Assembly (NCBI GenBank): GCA_947500135.1
Contig: CANMQX010000005.1
Span: forward strand, 186,001 to 250,000
Length of the DNA stretch: 64,000 bases
Origin: an uncultured Paracoccaceae bacterium
GTDB taxonomy: Bacteria > Pseudomonadota > Alphaproteobacteria > Rhodobacterales > Rhodobacteraceae
Direction: 5' to 3'
Numbering within the stretch: the stretch's first letter is position 1; each line of letters starts with the position of its first letter. Both the position numbers and the translations under genes were made by a program. The notes below the pieces were generated by a model, which made no database searches, was not told the origin of the DNA, and saw only the letters and a program-made list of their open reading frames with translations. This document shows positions 1 to 9,551 of this stretch, piece after piece.

Positions 1-146
1 CCCTTCACGTTGCCGCCACGCTAACAGAGTTTAACAGATTCGCAATAATATATGATATTTTTAATTTACACCGATTTTATCTACCGTTGAGAAATATCGG
101 ATGATCATGTTATCACCTGCAAAAGATGTTAACCAAGAGGCTTGGC

Positions 147-809
147 ATGTCCCAAACTGCACCCACCGTCGGGTCCAGCACGTATGAACGTATCAAGCAT
201 GATATCATATTTGGCGAACTGGCCCCGGGTGCCAAACTGAAGCTTGATGGCCTGCGCGACCGCTACTCCGCCAGCGTGTCCACCTTGCGTGAAACGCTGA
301 ACCGGCTGGCCAGCGAAGGCTTCGTGCAGGCGGCCGAACAGCGCGGGTTTTTCGTGCGCCCCGTCTCTGCCGATGATCTGACCGAAATCGCGGAGCTGCG
401 CATCCTGCTCGAATGTTCCGCTCTCGAAACATCCATCGCCTGCGGCGATGCTGATTGGGAAGGCAATCTGGTCGCCGCCCACCACAAACTGCATCTGATT
501 GAACAGAAGATGCTGGATGGGGACACCACCCAGAAAGAGTTGTGGAAACGCTATGACTGGGAATTCCATCAGGCGCTGATCCATGCCTGCAATTCGCAAA
601 ACCTGTTATCGCTGCACGGCACGATCTTCGACAAATACCTGCGCTATCAGATGCTGGTGCTGACCTATCGCGGGCAAGAGGCGGTGCAGGAACACAAAGA
701 CATGTTTGACGCAGCGCTCGCGCGCGACATTCCAAAGGCCAAATCAGTACTGGAAACGCATATCCGGCTCGGCCTGGAACACACATTGGACGCGATGGAA
801 AATCTGTAA
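147..809 (+). CDS. GntR-family transcriptional regulator, FCD subfamily
   Basis: This is a 220-residue DNA-binding regulator. An N-terminal winged helix (about residues 10-75, with YERIKHDIIFGELAPGAKL and a recognition-helix region STLRETLNRLASEGFV) is followed by an all-helical FCD ligand domain (about 80-210). I chose the ATG at 147 because AGAGG lies just upstream; an in-frame ATG at 126 would add seven residues. It sits directly before doeA-doeB on the same strand, so I infer that it controls them. The ectoine regulators usually seen in Roseobacters are the MocR-type EnuR and the Lrp-type DoeX/AsnC, so an FCD regulator here is less usual. The 125 bp upstream are AT-rich and probably hold its promoter. 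Confidence 0.85.
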   Translation: MSQTAPTVGSSTYERIKHDIIFGELAPGAKLKLDGLRDRYSASVSTLRETLNRLASEGFVQAAEQRGFFVRPVSADDLTEIAELRILLECSALETSIACGDADWEGNLVAAHHKLHLIEQKMLDGDTTQKELWKRYDWEFHQALIHACNSQNLLSLHGTIFDKYLRYQMLVLTYRGQEAVQEHKDMFDAALARDIPKAKSVLETHIRLGLEHTLDAMENL

Positions 810-902
810 GGCCATCCGGCAATCGCTCATGTCGTTTCTGGTCAAGCGTGGGTCAAGACAACTGCTAGCGTGATCACAGAGATACACGCAGCGGAGCCGC
901 CC

Positions 903-2090
903 ATGCCACAACCCACGCTTCATTTCAGCCGTGCTGAGTTCGATCGCCGTATCGCCAAGACCCGCCATGCGATGCAGGCGCAGGGTGTTGATCTGCTGAT
1001 CATTTCCGATCCGTCCAACATGAATTGGCTGACAGGTTATGACGGGTGGTCGTTTTATGTGCATCAATGCGTGGTGCTGCCACTGGACGGCGAACCCATC
1101 TGGTATGGGCGCGGGCAGGATGCCAATGGCGCGCGGCGGACCTGCTTCATGGATCCCGCCAACATCATCGGCTACCCCGACCACTACGTGCAATCGACCG
1201 AGCGGCACCCTATGGACTACCTTTCGGCGCAACTGACGGATCGGGGCCTCGCCAAGGGCACAATCGGGGTCGAGATGGACAATTACTGGTTCTCTGCCGC
1301 CGCCTTCGCATCCCTGCAAACCCATCTGCCCAACGCGACATTCACCGATGCCACAGCCCTGGTAAACTGGCAACGCGCCGTGAAATCAGAGGCTGAACTG
1401 GCCTTGATGCGGCAAGCAGGCAAAATCGTGGGCCGGATGCATGAACGCATCTTTGAAAAGGTCGAACCAGGCATCCGCAAATGCGATCTGGTGGCCGAAA
1501 TCTATGACGCGGCACTGCGCTATGACCCCGACATTGGTGCGGGCGGCGACTATCCGGCCATTGTGCCGCTCTTGCCATCCGGGGCGGACGCTGCCGCCCC
1601 GCATCTGACATGGGATGACCAACCAATGAAATCCGGGGAGGGTACGTTTTTCGAAATCGCGGGCGTCGTCAAACGCTACCATTGTCCGCTGTCACGCACG
1701 GTCTTTCTGGGCAAACCCACGCAAACCTTTCTGGACGCAGAAAAGGCAGTATTGGAAGGGATGGAGGCTGGGCTGGAAAAAGCAAAAACCGGCAATACCT
1801 GTGAAGATATTGCGCTGGCCTTCTTTGACGTGCTCCAAAAATACGGGATCACAAAGGATAACCGAACAGGCTACCCCATCGGTGTCAGCTACCCGCCCGA
1901 TTGGGGGGAACGGACGATGTCGCTTCGCCCCGGCGACAAATCCGTGTTGCAGGAAAACATGACCTTTCATTTCATGACAGGGCTATGGATGGATGATTGG
2001 GGGTTTGAGATTACCGAAAGCATCCGCATCAGACAGGACGGACCAGAATGTCTGGCCAATGTACCGCGCAAGATGATGGTCAAGGACTGA
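903..2090 (+). CDS. doeA: Ectoine hydrolase (DoeA/EutD), M24 family
   Basis: The product is a 395-residue creatinase/prolidase-fold (M24) protein. DoeA opens the ectoine ring to N-alpha-acetyl-L-2,4-diaminobutyrate (with the N-gamma isomer) in the cytoplasm. The segment NMNWLTGYDGWSFYVHQ and the overall length match my memory of DoeA/EutD proteins. The catalytic fold spans about residues 160-390. The first metal-binding Asp positions of metallo-M24 enzymes appear replaced (EIAGVV...CPLSRT), as in creatinase-type members. The start at 903 has GGAG at the right distance; a GTG at 870 is possible. doeB follows after 4 bp. A generic Xaa-Pro peptidase is the alternative, but the doeB neighbour argues against it. 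Confidence 0.88.
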   Translation: MPQPTLHFSRAEFDRRIAKTRHAMQAQGVDLLIISDPSNMNWLTGYDGWSFYVHQCVVLPLDGEPIWYGRGQDANGARRTCFMDPANIIGYPDHYVQSTERHPMDYLSAQLTDRGLAKGTIGVEMDNYWFSAAAFASLQTHLPNATFTDATALVNWQRAVKSEAELALMRQAGKIVGRMHERIFEKVEPGIRKCDLVAEIYDAALRYDPDIGAGGDYPAIVPLLPSGADAAAPHLTWDDQPMKSGEGTFFEIAGVVKRYHCPLSRTVFLGKPTQTFLDAEKAVLEGMEAGLEKAKTGNTCEDIALAFFDVLQKYGITKDNRTGYPIGVSYPPDWGERTMSLRPGDKSVLQENMTFHFMTGLWMDDWGFEITESIRIRQDGPECLANVPRKMMVKD

Positions 2091-2094
2091 CATA

Positions 2095-3090
2095 ATGAAA
2101 CCTTCGCCCATTACACCAACAATCCCACTGGATCAGGACGGCATCCACCACAGTTTCCTGCGCCTGCCCTACAGCCGCGATGACAGCGCGTGGGGATCAA
2201 TCATGATCCCGATCACGGTGATCCAGAATGGTGACGGTCCGACAGCACTTCTGACCGGGGGCAACCATGGCGACGAATATGAGGGGCCGGTCGTCTTGCA
2301 GGAACTGACGGTGACCTTGCAACCCGAAGACATGAACGGGCGGGTCATCATCCTACCCGCCTTCAACCACCCCGCCTTTCGGGCCGGGACACGGACATCC
2401 CCCATCGATCAGGGCAATATGAACCGCAGCTTTCCGGGACGTCCAGATGGGACCGTAACCGAAAAAATCGCTGACTATTTCCAACGGGTGCTGGTGCCGA
2501 TGGCGGATATCGTTCTGGATTTCCATTCCGGTGGTAAAACGCTGGATTTCCTACCTTTTGCAGCGGCCCATGTGCTGGACAACAAGACGCAGCAGGCCGC
2601 CTGCGTGGCGGCAATGCAAGCATTCAACGCGCCCTATTCCGTCATGCTGCGCGAGATTGACAGCGCGGGCATGTATGACACCGCGGTCGAGGAGATGGGC
2701 AAGACCTTCGTTTCAACCGAACTGGGCGGCGGCGGGTCAGCAACGGCCAAGACCATCGCAATCGCGCGGAAAGGACTGCGCAATGTGCTCATCCATGCAG
2801 GGATCTTGCAAGGTGACATGCAGATCGATCCAACGGTGCATATCGAAATGCCCGACGATGATTGCTTTCTATTCGCCGAACATGACGGGCTTTACGAACC
2901 AATGGTTGATCTAGGGGATACTGTCCACGCAGGCGATATCATCGCCCGTATCTGGCCCGTTGATCGCACCGGGATACCGCCGATCACCTACCGGGCCAAA
3001 ATGACAGGCTTGCTGATCAGCCGCCATTTCCCCGGTCTGATCAAAACCGGCGACTGTGCGGCCGTTATTGGCGCAGCAATCCCATCCTGA
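2095..3090 (+). CDS. doeB: N-alpha-acetyl-L-2,4-diaminobutyrate deacetylase (DoeB/EutE)
   Basis: This 331-residue zinc hydrolase belongs to the succinylglutamate desuccinylase/aspartoacylase (AstE/AspA) family. DoeB removes the acetyl group from the DoeA product to give L-2,4-diaminobutyrate. The zinc-site motif GGNHGDEYEGP lies near residue 58 and the third ligand motif LDFHSGG near residue 143. The C-terminal part is a beta-rich domain typical of the family. It begins 4 bp after the doeA stop, so the two are almost certainly co-transcribed. The later genes of the pathway (doeC, doeD) are not in this window. Confidence 0.9.
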   Translation: MKPSPITPTIPLDQDGIHHSFLRLPYSRDDSAWGSIMIPITVIQNGDGPTALLTGGNHGDEYEGPVVLQELTVTLQPEDMNGRVIILPAFNHPAFRAGTRTSPIDQGNMNRSFPGRPDGTVTEKIADYFQRVLVPMADIVLDFHSGGKTLDFLPFAAAHVLDNKTQQAACVAAMQAFNAPYSVMLREIDSAGMYDTAVEEMGKTFVSTELGGGGSATAKTIAIARKGLRNVLIHAGILQGDMQIDPTVHIEMPDDDCFLFAEHDGLYEPMVDLGDTVHAGDIIARIWPVDRTGIPPITYRAKMTGLLISRHFPGLIKTGDCAAVIGAAIPS

Positions 3091-3178
3091 CTTGCGCATT
3101 GCCCTTGGGCACCGGGTTGATTATGAGACGCGCGAGTAAAGACACGCGGGCGGTGCCGCTGCACCTGAAGGATCAATC

Positions 3179-4417
3179 ATGCCGACGCTTGTGATGAAAT
3201 TTGGCGGCACCTCTGTCGCCAATCTGGACAGGATTGCCCGCGCGGCCAAGCGCGTGGCGGTTGAGGTGGCCAATGGCTATGACGTGATCGTCATCGTGTC
3301 CGCCATGTCCGGCAAAACCAATGAACTGGTGGGCTGGGTTGATGAAACAGCGCCGCTTTATGATGCGCGCGAGTATGATGCGATTGTCTCATCGGGCGAA
3401 AACGTCACTGCCGGTCTGATGGCGCTGCGCCTGCAGGAAATGGAAATCCCCGCCCGCAGTTGGCAAGGCTGGCAAGTGCCGCTGATGACCAACTCGACCC
3501 ATTCTTCGGCCCGGATCGAAGAGATTCCAACCGAAAAAATCAACGCCAAATTTGGCGAAGGCATGAAAGTGGCCGTTGTCGCTGGGTTTCAGGGGATCAG
3601 CCCGGAAGGCCGGATCACGACACTGGGGCGCGGCGGGTCGGATACAACGGCTGTCGCCTTTGCGGCTGCATTTGGTGCGGAACGCTGCGATATCTATACC
3701 GATGTCGATGGCGTCTACACCACCGACCCACGCATCGCATCCAAGGCCCGCAAACTGGACAAGATCGCGTTCGAGGAAATGCTGGAACTGGCATCGCTTG
3801 GTGCCAAGGTTCTGCAAACCCGTTCGGTCGAACTTGCCATGCGCTATAACGTGCGCCTGCGGGTGCTGTCATCATTCGAAGAACCATCCGACAGCGCAGG
3901 GACGCTGGTCTGTGACGAGGAGGAAATCATGGAATCCAATGTTGTGGCCGGGGTCGCCTATTCCCGTGACGAAGCCAAAATGACGCTGATTTCGGTCGCC
4001 GACCGGCCCGGCATCGCCGCGGCGATCTTTGGGCCCCTGTCAGATGCAGGCGTCAACGTGGACATGATCGTGCAGAACATTTCTGAAGAAGGCCGGACCG
4101 ATATGACCTTTTCCTGCCCGGTGGATCAGACCATGCGAGCCGCAAAAGCCATGGAAGAGGCAAAAACATCAGGCGAGATCAACTTTCACGATCTGGTCAC
4201 CGATGATGCGGTAGCCAAGGTTTCAGTCGTCGGGATCGGCATGCGCAGCCATGCCGGTGTGGCCGCCCAGATGTTCAAGGCACTCCACGATGAGGGGATT
4301 AACATCAAGGTCATTACAACCTCCGAGATAAAAATTTCCGTCCTGATCGACCGAAAATACATGGAACTTGCCGTGCAAGCCCTTCATGATGCCTTTGAAT
4401 TGGAAAAGGCGGCATGA
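3179..4417 (+). CDS. lysC: Aspartate kinase
   Basis: The 412-residue enzyme phosphorylates L-aspartate, the first step towards lysine, threonine, methionine and diaminopimelate. It opens with the kinase signature KFGGTSVAN, carries the catalytic-domain motif GRGGSDTTAVA near residue 145, and ends with two ACT domains (about 265-400) that bind the feedback inhibitor. The length is normal for the single-function alphaproteobacterial enzyme, not the ectoine-specific Ask_Ect. The arrangement lysC-ptsP is common in alphaproteobacteria. A hairpin with a T run follows the stop codon. Confidence 0.97.
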   Translation: MPTLVMKFGGTSVANLDRIARAAKRVAVEVANGYDVIVIVSAMSGKTNELVGWVDETAPLYDAREYDAIVSSGENVTAGLMALRLQEMEIPARSWQGWQVPLMTNSTHSSARIEEIPTEKINAKFGEGMKVAVVAGFQGISPEGRITTLGRGGSDTTAVAFAAAFGAERCDIYTDVDGVYTTDPRIASKARKLDKIAFEEMLELASLGAKVLQTRSVELAMRYNVRLRVLSSFEEPSDSAGTLVCDEEEIMESNVVAGVAYSRDEAKMTLISVADRPGIAAAIFGPLSDAGVNVDMIVQNISEEGRTDMTFSCPVDQTMRAAKAMEEAKTSGEINFHDLVTDDAVAKVSVVGIGMRSHAGVAAQMFKALHDEGINIKVITTSEIKISVLIDRKYMELAVQALHDAFELEKAA

Positions 4418-4437
4418 CCTAGGGCGGCATCCGTTGG

Positions 4438-4457
4438 ACCTGAATTATCAGGTTTTT
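4438..4457 (+). terminator. Short hairpin with T run after lysC
   Basis: Arms ACCTGA and TCAGGT enclose a 4-base ATTA loop and are followed by five T residues. It lies 20 bp after the lysC stop and 40 bp before ptsP, so it may be a weak terminator or attenuator between the two. Confidence 0.6.
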
Positions 4458-4495
4458 CGTCTTTCGCTCTGACGTCTGGCTACCCAGGGGGGCTG

Positions 4496-6739
4496 ATGCC
4501 ACATCGTTTGGAAACAGAAAGCCGCAAGCTTCTGGGTCGCCTGCGCGAGGCCCTTGCCAGCGATGGTGAAGGCCAGGCGCGGCTGAACAAGGTCGTCGAC
4601 CTGATTGCCAACTCGATGCGGGCGGAAGTCTGTTCAATCTACCTGTTCCGCGATGACGAAACACTGGAACTTTGCGCGACCCAAGGCCTTGAACAGGATT
4701 CTGTCCACCAGACCAGGATGCGCCTTGGCGAAGGTCTGGTCGGACGCACTGCCAAAAGCGGCACGGTCATCAACACCGCCGATGCGCCCGCTGAAAAGGG
4801 CTTTCGCTACATGCCCGAAACTGGCGAGGAACGGTTTTCGTCCTTTTGCGGTGTGCCGATCCAACGACTTGGGGAATCCCTTGGCGTGCTGGTGGTGCAA
4901 ACCAAAACAGCGCGCGAACTGACGCTGGACGAAGTCTATGCGTTAGAAATTGTGGCGATGGTGATCGCCGAAATGACAGAGCTGGGCGCCTTTGTCGGTG
5001 AAGGCGCGGCCCTATCCGCCCGCCATCAGCAACCTGTCATGCTCAAAGGGTCAGTCGCACAGGAAGGGGCCAGCGAAGGCCAGGTCTTCCTGCATGAACC
5101 ACGGGTGGTTGTCACCAACCCGATTGCCGAAGACACCGCAAAGGAACATGATCGGCTGCATGTCGCGATCGAGGAGTTGCGCAAATCGGTTGATAACATG
5201 CTGACCGGGGCCCGGTCAGTGGACCCTGAGCAGATCCAGGTACTCGAAGCCTACCGGATGTTCGCCAATTCGCCCGGTTGGATGCGTCGGATGAAGGCCG
5301 ATGTCGAAAACGGGCTGTCTGCCGAAGCTGCGGTTGAAAAGGAACAATCACTGGCCCGCACACGCTTGTCAAAATCCGGCGATCCGTATTTGCGCGAACG
5401 GCTGCATGATCTGGATGACCTGTCGAACCGATTGCTGCGCATCCTGACAGGTCAGGGCGCAGAAGCCCGCGCCGACATGCCCGATAACCCGATCCTTGTG
5501 GCCCGCAATATTGGCCCCGGTGAATTGCTGGAATACGGCAAAGCGCTGAAAGGCATCGTGCTGGAGGAAGGATCCGTCGGCAGCCACGCCACCATCGTCG
5601 CCCGCGCCTGGGCAATCCCTTTGATCATCAACGCCAAGGGCGTTACCGCTGAGGCGTTGAACGGTGACACCATCCTTGTCGACGGGGAACAAGGGATTGC
5701 GCATCTGCGCCCTGATGAAACGGTGCATGGGGCGTTCCGCGACAAACTGGCGATGCAGACAAGGGCGCAGGAACGCTACGCCTCGATCCGCGATCTGCCG
5801 GCAGAAACGAAATGCGGTGCGCAGATTTCGCTCCAGATGAATGCTGGGCTGATCGCCGATCTCCCCTCGCTCTCTGGATCAGGGGCCGAAGGGGTGGGTC
5901 TCTTTCGCACAGAATTGCAATTTCTGGTGCGCAACCAAATGCCAAGACGGGCCGAACTTTCGGCGCTTTATTCGCGGGTATTGAAAGCCGCCGATGGCAA
6001 ACGGGTCGCGTTCCGCACCTTGGATATCGGGTCAGATAAGGTGCTGCCCTATATGAAACCCAATGATGAACCCAACCCTGCCATGGGCTGGCGGGCGATC
6101 CGGGTGGGTCTGGACAAACCCGGCGTGTTGCGGATGCAATTGCAGGCGCTTTTGCGCGCTGCCGATGGTCAACCGCTGGCGGTTATGTTCCCTTTCATTA
6201 CCCAAATGCGTGAATTTCAGGACGCAAAGGCCGAAATGGCTAAGGCCGTCGCGCGCGAGAAAAAACTGGGCCACCCATTGCCGTCAGAGATGGAAATCGG
6301 CGCAATGCTGGAAACCCCGTCACTGGCCTTTGCGCCCGATGCATTCTTTGAAGAGGTCGATTTCATCTCAATCGGGGGTAACGACCTCAAACAGTTCTTT
6401 TTCGCAGCCGACCGCGAAAATGAACGGGTGCGCAGGCGTTACGACACGCTGGATGTCAGTTTCCTGTCCTTCATCGAACGGGTGATCAAACGCTGCGATG
6501 CCAGCAACACACCTGTGTCATTTTGTGGCGAAGATGCCGGCCGCCCGGTCGAAGCCTTGTGTTTTGCGGCGCTCGGTCTGCGGTCACTGTCGATGCGCCC
6601 CGCCTCAATCGGGCCAGTGAAACACCTGTTGCGCCGGGTCGATCTGACCGAAGTCAGGGCAATCATGGACAAGGCCATCGCAAATGGCGATCAATCCGTG
6701 CGCCGCGCGGTCGCCGATTGGCTGGTCTATCAGGTCTAA
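4496..6739 (+). CDS. ptsP: Phosphoenolpyruvate-protein phosphotransferase, nitrogen PTS enzyme I
   Basis: This 747-residue protein has an N-terminal GAF domain (about 15-165), an enzyme I N-terminal region, the phosphohistidine motif GSHATIVAR with His364, and the C-terminal PEP-binding TIM barrel with the signature VDFISIGGNDLKQ. That order is EI-Ntr (PtsP), which passes phosphate from PEP to NPr and then EIIA-Ntr for regulation, not for sugar import. The GAF domain is the usual sensor of nitrogen status. The stop overlaps by 4 bp the end of a convergent gene. Confidence 0.96.
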   Translation: MPHRLETESRKLLGRLREALASDGEGQARLNKVVDLIANSMRAEVCSIYLFRDDETLELCATQGLEQDSVHQTRMRLGEGLVGRTAKSGTVINTADAPAEKGFRYMPETGEERFSSFCGVPIQRLGESLGVLVVQTKTARELTLDEVYALEIVAMVIAEMTELGAFVGEGAALSARHQQPVMLKGSVAQEGASEGQVFLHEPRVVVTNPIAEDTAKEHDRLHVAIEELRKSVDNMLTGARSVDPEQIQVLEAYRMFANSPGWMRRMKADVENGLSAEAAVEKEQSLARTRLSKSGDPYLRERLHDLDDLSNRLLRILTGQGAEARADMPDNPILVARNIGPGELLEYGKALKGIVLEEGSVGSHATIVARAWAIPLIINAKGVTAEALNGDTILVDGEQGIAHLRPDETVHGAFRDKLAMQTRAQERYASIRDLPAETKCGAQISLQMNAGLIADLPSLSGSGAEGVGLFRTELQFLVRNQMPRRAELSALYSRVLKAADGKRVAFRTLDIGSDKVLPYMKPNDEPNPAMGWRAIRVGLDKPGVLRMQLQALLRAADGQPLAVMFPFITQMREFQDAKAEMAKAVAREKKLGHPLPSEMEIGAMLETPSLAFAPDAFFEEVDFISIGGNDLKQFFFAADRENERVRRRYDTLDVSFLSFIERVIKRCDASNTPVSFCGEDAGRPVEALCFAALGLRSLSMRPASIGPVKHLLRRVDLTEVRAIMDKAIANGDQSVRRAVADWLVYQV

Positions 6740-7572
6740 GAACGCTTTGCGGTGTCAAGCGCGTGGTGGAACGCCTCTGTCACCGCATCTTCACCATGGA
6801 TGCGGGCCAGTTTGCGCAATCCGAAATGCACATGCGCGATGGACACGTAGTAGTCTAAGAAAGCGTAATTCGTGCCCGCCCCGGCAGCCGCCCCCAGCAC
6901 AGGCACAGCCTTGGCGGCTAGTTTCTGCGACAGGATCGTTGCGAATTTCGGAGCGACCTTGCGGATCAACCCATTAACGGCAGCGCCCGAAATGCTCAGC
7001 CTTGCGCCAATGAATGATGTATCAACACCATCATCCTGCGCACCCGGCCCGCCAGCACCGAAAACGGCCAGGCATTGCATCCGGGTTTCTTCCAATAACG
7101 GGTCTTCGCCATGGGTCGCGGCGACATTCTGCACCGCCCTGAAAATCAATGTGGTCGCAACGGGCAATTCGGCCAGTGCAGTGGGCAAACCACCGATCCC
7201 ACCGACCGCACCGGATAAAGCGCCAAGCGCCTTGTGCATCCCATCGGATCCAACCCGCTCACCAATGCCGCCGCGCGATTTGCTGGCGGCGTCATAGCTG
7301 TGCTGCAACGCCTTGCGGGCCACATCATCCAACTGTGCCCGTACGGATTTGGGCAAAACCTTCAGCCCATCCTCGACCTGTCCACCAACAAAATTGATCG
7401 CCTTCATCAGGACGCCATTGGCCTTGTGTTGCCGCGCGGCAATGGCTTCAATCTCGGCCCTCGCCGCATCACTTAATGGCTGCGGCGGGTTGGCGGGGTT
7501 AATCTCTTTCAGTTCAAGGTCTTGATCATCCATCTGTGACAGATGGGCACGGGGCACCGTGATTTCAATCAT
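6736..7572 (-). CDS. EcsC-family protein
   Basis: The 278-residue protein resembles the EcsC family, named after the third gene of a Bacillus ABC-transporter operon and of unknown biochemical role. The body is rich in small residues, with amphipathic helices such as LSGAVGGIGGLPTALAELPVATTLIFRAV written here only in part as GGIGGLPTALAELP. There is no signal peptide, so it is probably cytoplasmic or membrane-associated. It overlaps the upstream acetyltransferase gene by 8 bp, indicating one transcript, and its 3' end overlaps ptsP by 4 bp. No strong ribosome-binding site is visible; a second Met at 7533 is possible. Confidence 0.75.
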   Translation of the reverse strand: MIEITVPRAHLSQMDDQDLELKEINPANPPQPLSDAARAEIEAIAARQHKANGVLMKAINFVGGQVEDGLKVLPKSVRAQLDDVARKALQHSYDAASKSRGGIGERVGSDGMHKALGALSGAVGGIGGLPTALAELPVATTLIFRAVQNVAATHGEDPLLEETRMQCLAVFGAGGPGAQDDGVDTSFIGARLSISGAAVNGLIRKVAPKFATILSQKLAAKAVPVLGAAAGAGTNYAFLDYYVSIAHVHFGLRKLARIHGEDAVTEAFHHALDTAKRS

Positions 7573-8065
7573 GCATGGCCGTCACAGGCCCTGTTACCCC
7601 ATCCCAAGCGCCCCCCGTTAACGCCAGCCCCAGCACTCGTGCCGGGTTCGTGGGTGGCGGCATGACGACCTGATCCAGCCGCGCAAACCCGAACCGCCCG
7701 TAATAGGGGGCATCGCCGACAAGCATAATCCGGTCCCATCCGGCAGTGCGCGCGGCGTCCAGACATTGCGACATGAGGAGCGATGCCAACCCTTCGCCCT
7801 GCCGGGTCGGATGCACCGCAATGGGGCCAAGAAGCACGGTCAAAGCCCCGCCGACGCGCACAGGCCAGTTGCGCACTGCACCGGCCAGAATGCCGTTCGG
7901 GTCCCGTGCGGTCAGGCAAAGCTGTGCGATGGGCGCCACTTTGTCGCGCAACCGATAGGATGACAATGCCGACCGGCCCGGCGCAAAGCAAAGGTCGTAA
8001 AGCGCCTCAACCTCCCACCAGTCATCTGCCGTTTCTTCGGCCAGGGTCATCGCCGTCTGCTGCAT
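7565..8065 (-). CDS. GNAT N-acetyltransferase, YhbS type
   Basis: This 166-residue protein has a GNAT fold. The acetyl-CoA loop is seen in IAVHPTRQGEGLASLLM (about residues 82-98), and MLVGDAPYYGRFGF is the conserved C-terminal motif of YhbS-like members. The substrate is not predictable. It is translated divergently from the flavin-reductase gene at 8136 and overlaps the downstream EcsC-like gene by 8 bp. Confidence 0.82.
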   Translation of the reverse strand: MQQTAMTLAEETADDWWEVEALYDLCFAPGRSALSSYRLRDKVAPIAQLCLTARDPNGILAGAVRNWPVRVGGALTVLLGPIAVHPTRQGEGLASLLMSQCLDAARTAGWDRIMLVGDAPYYGRFGFARLDQVVMPPPTNPARVLGLALTGGAWDGVTGPVTAMHD

Positions 8066-8135
8066 GCTGTCTTTCGTCTGGCCAAATCTTCAAGCGGACG
8101 CTACCCCTTGCCAAACCGAACGAAAAGGTCACCCG

Positions 8136-8741
8136 ATGTTTTACGAACCCAAAAATGGACATGGCTTGCCGCATAATCCGTTCAACGCCCTGATCGCACC
8201 GCGCCCCATTGGCTGGATCGCAACCCGCGGGGCGGATGGGCGGGATAATCTGGCACCCTATTCCTTTTTCAACGCCGTTGCTTACGTCCCACCGCAGGTC
8301 ATGTTCGCCTCTACCAGTGCCAAACCCGACAGGGACGGCACGAAAGATAGCGTCAGCAACATCCGCGACACCGGGGTTTTTGCGGTCAATATCGTGGAAT
8401 ACACGGCGCGCGACATCATGAACAAAACCTCCGGCCCATGGGAACGCGAAACCGATGAATTCACGTTGGCGGGTGTGGAAAAGCTGGACTGCGAAACCAT
8501 CAATTGCCCGCGGGTCGCCAACGCCCCGGCCACGCTGGAATGCAAGCTGACCCAGATCGTCCAACTGCCAGGCGAAGCAAATTTCACCGTTTTCGGAGAG
8601 GTCACAGGCATCCATCTGCGCGACAATTGCATCGTGGATGGGAAATTCGACGTGACCACATTCAACCCGCTGACCCGTTTGGGATATCGCGACTATTCGG
8701 TGATCCGCGAGGTCTTCAGCTTACAACGCCCCGACGATTAG
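8136..8741 (+). CDS. Flavin reductase-like, FMN-binding protein
   Basis: The product is a 201-residue member of the flavin-reductase/FMN-binding split-barrel family. Typical signatures are PFNALIAPRPIGWIATR near the N terminus and DNLAPYSFFNAVAYVPP after it, which form the FMN-binding barrel. Members either reduce FMN for a partner oxygenase or act on unknown substrates; no partner monooxygenase is adjacent. The ATG at 8136 is preceded by AAAGGT, which is better than the longer frame opening at 8064, where it would overlap the divergent acetyltransferase gene. Confidence 0.83.
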   Translation: MFYEPKNGHGLPHNPFNALIAPRPIGWIATRGADGRDNLAPYSFFNAVAYVPPQVMFASTSAKPDRDGTKDSVSNIRDTGVFAVNIVEYTARDIMNKTSGPWERETDEFTLAGVEKLDCETINCPRVANAPATLECKLTQIVQLPGEANFTVFGEVTGIHLRDNCIVDGKFDVTTFNPLTRLGYRDYSVIREVFSLQRPDD

Positions 8742-8918
8742 GTGTGGAACGTCAGATAACTTTGACCTTCACGTCACAAAAATGAACCGAAATCAGAAAC
8801 ATCGGCATAGCTGACCTTCCCGCTGATCGCGGCGAAGGCCCCGAAAGAGCCCGAAGGAACGAGTTGCGGCAACGCCGCGAATGGCGGCCGCTCTAAGAAA
8901 AACATGATGTTGAGGTTT

Positions 8919-9551
8919 TCAGTTGCGGTGGCAGGTTAAGCCATGTCGGTACATCGCGTGCGCGAGCGATGACATATCACTAGTCTGCACAGGCATTGCC
9001 ATTGAAGTGTTGATCGAGACTGAAACCAAAAAACGTTCATCACCAGAAAAATATCGTGCGGAATGGTTTCGCTGAGCAAATTGGCCATGCGCCCCAGATC
9101 TGACTTCGGAAAGCCAATTCTCGAGTTCCATTGATTTGTCTCGCGCGTCATCGGGGCTAAGTGTCCTTCGATCGCTCCAAGAAACATGGAGTTGCCGCAG
9201 TTTGATGTTGAGCTCTTCCATAGATGATACTGTTGCGCCGTCGCGTTTAAACCAAGCAACGTTATATCGCGTCGAGAGCTGCTTAACGTATGGCCAAGAA
9301 AGACGCCCTGGATCGGTCTCATAGCTTTGCACATCAAACCTGCTCACGGTGACAAAGGGCTCAGAGGTTTCTGTCAACTCGACATTACAGCCCTGTACAG
9401 CCACCTCAAAATGGCCAGTCAGTCGGTCGTCTTCATGTATGGGCACCGACGGAAAGAACTGAAGAATCTCGTTCTCGGCAGCGGCTTGACCGCACGTCCA
9501 AACCACCAAGATAGCTGCATAGATCATTCGCCTCCACATAACGACAAGCAT
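8919..9551 (-). CDS. Exported protein of unknown function, coupled to GT51-like gene
   Basis: I do not recognise this 210-residue protein. Its N terminus is a signal peptide (MIYAAILVVWTCGQAAA), so the mature protein is probably periplasmic. The rest is polar, with two Cys (one in QGCNVELTE, one near the C terminus in LTCHRN) that could form a disulphide. The start overlaps the stop of the upstream GT51-like gene in a TAATG junction, so translation is coupled and the two products probably work together. The base composition looks visibly less GC-rich than that of flanking genes. Confidence 0.65.
   Translation of the reverse strand: MLVVMWRRMIYAAILVVWTCGQAAAENEILQFFPSVPIHEDDRLTGHFEVAVQGCNVELTETSEPFVTVSRFDVQSYETDPGRLSWPYVKQLSTRYNVAWFKRDGATVSSMEELNIKLRQLHVSWSDRRTLSPDDARDKSMELENWLSEVRSGAHGQFAQRNHSARYFSGDERFLVSVSINTSMAMPVQTSDMSSLAHAMYRHGLTCHRN

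Noticed and set aside
101..108. ATGATCAT as an operator of the GntR/FCD regulator
   Set aside because: The 8-bp palindrome is too short and not extended by symmetric flanks to support a call.
8742..8918. RNA gene or attachment site next to the low-GC cassette
   Set aside because: The 177 bp hold only short stems such as GCCGC/GCGGC and no tRNA-like cloverleaf or direct-repeat pair with the right side (10202-10453).
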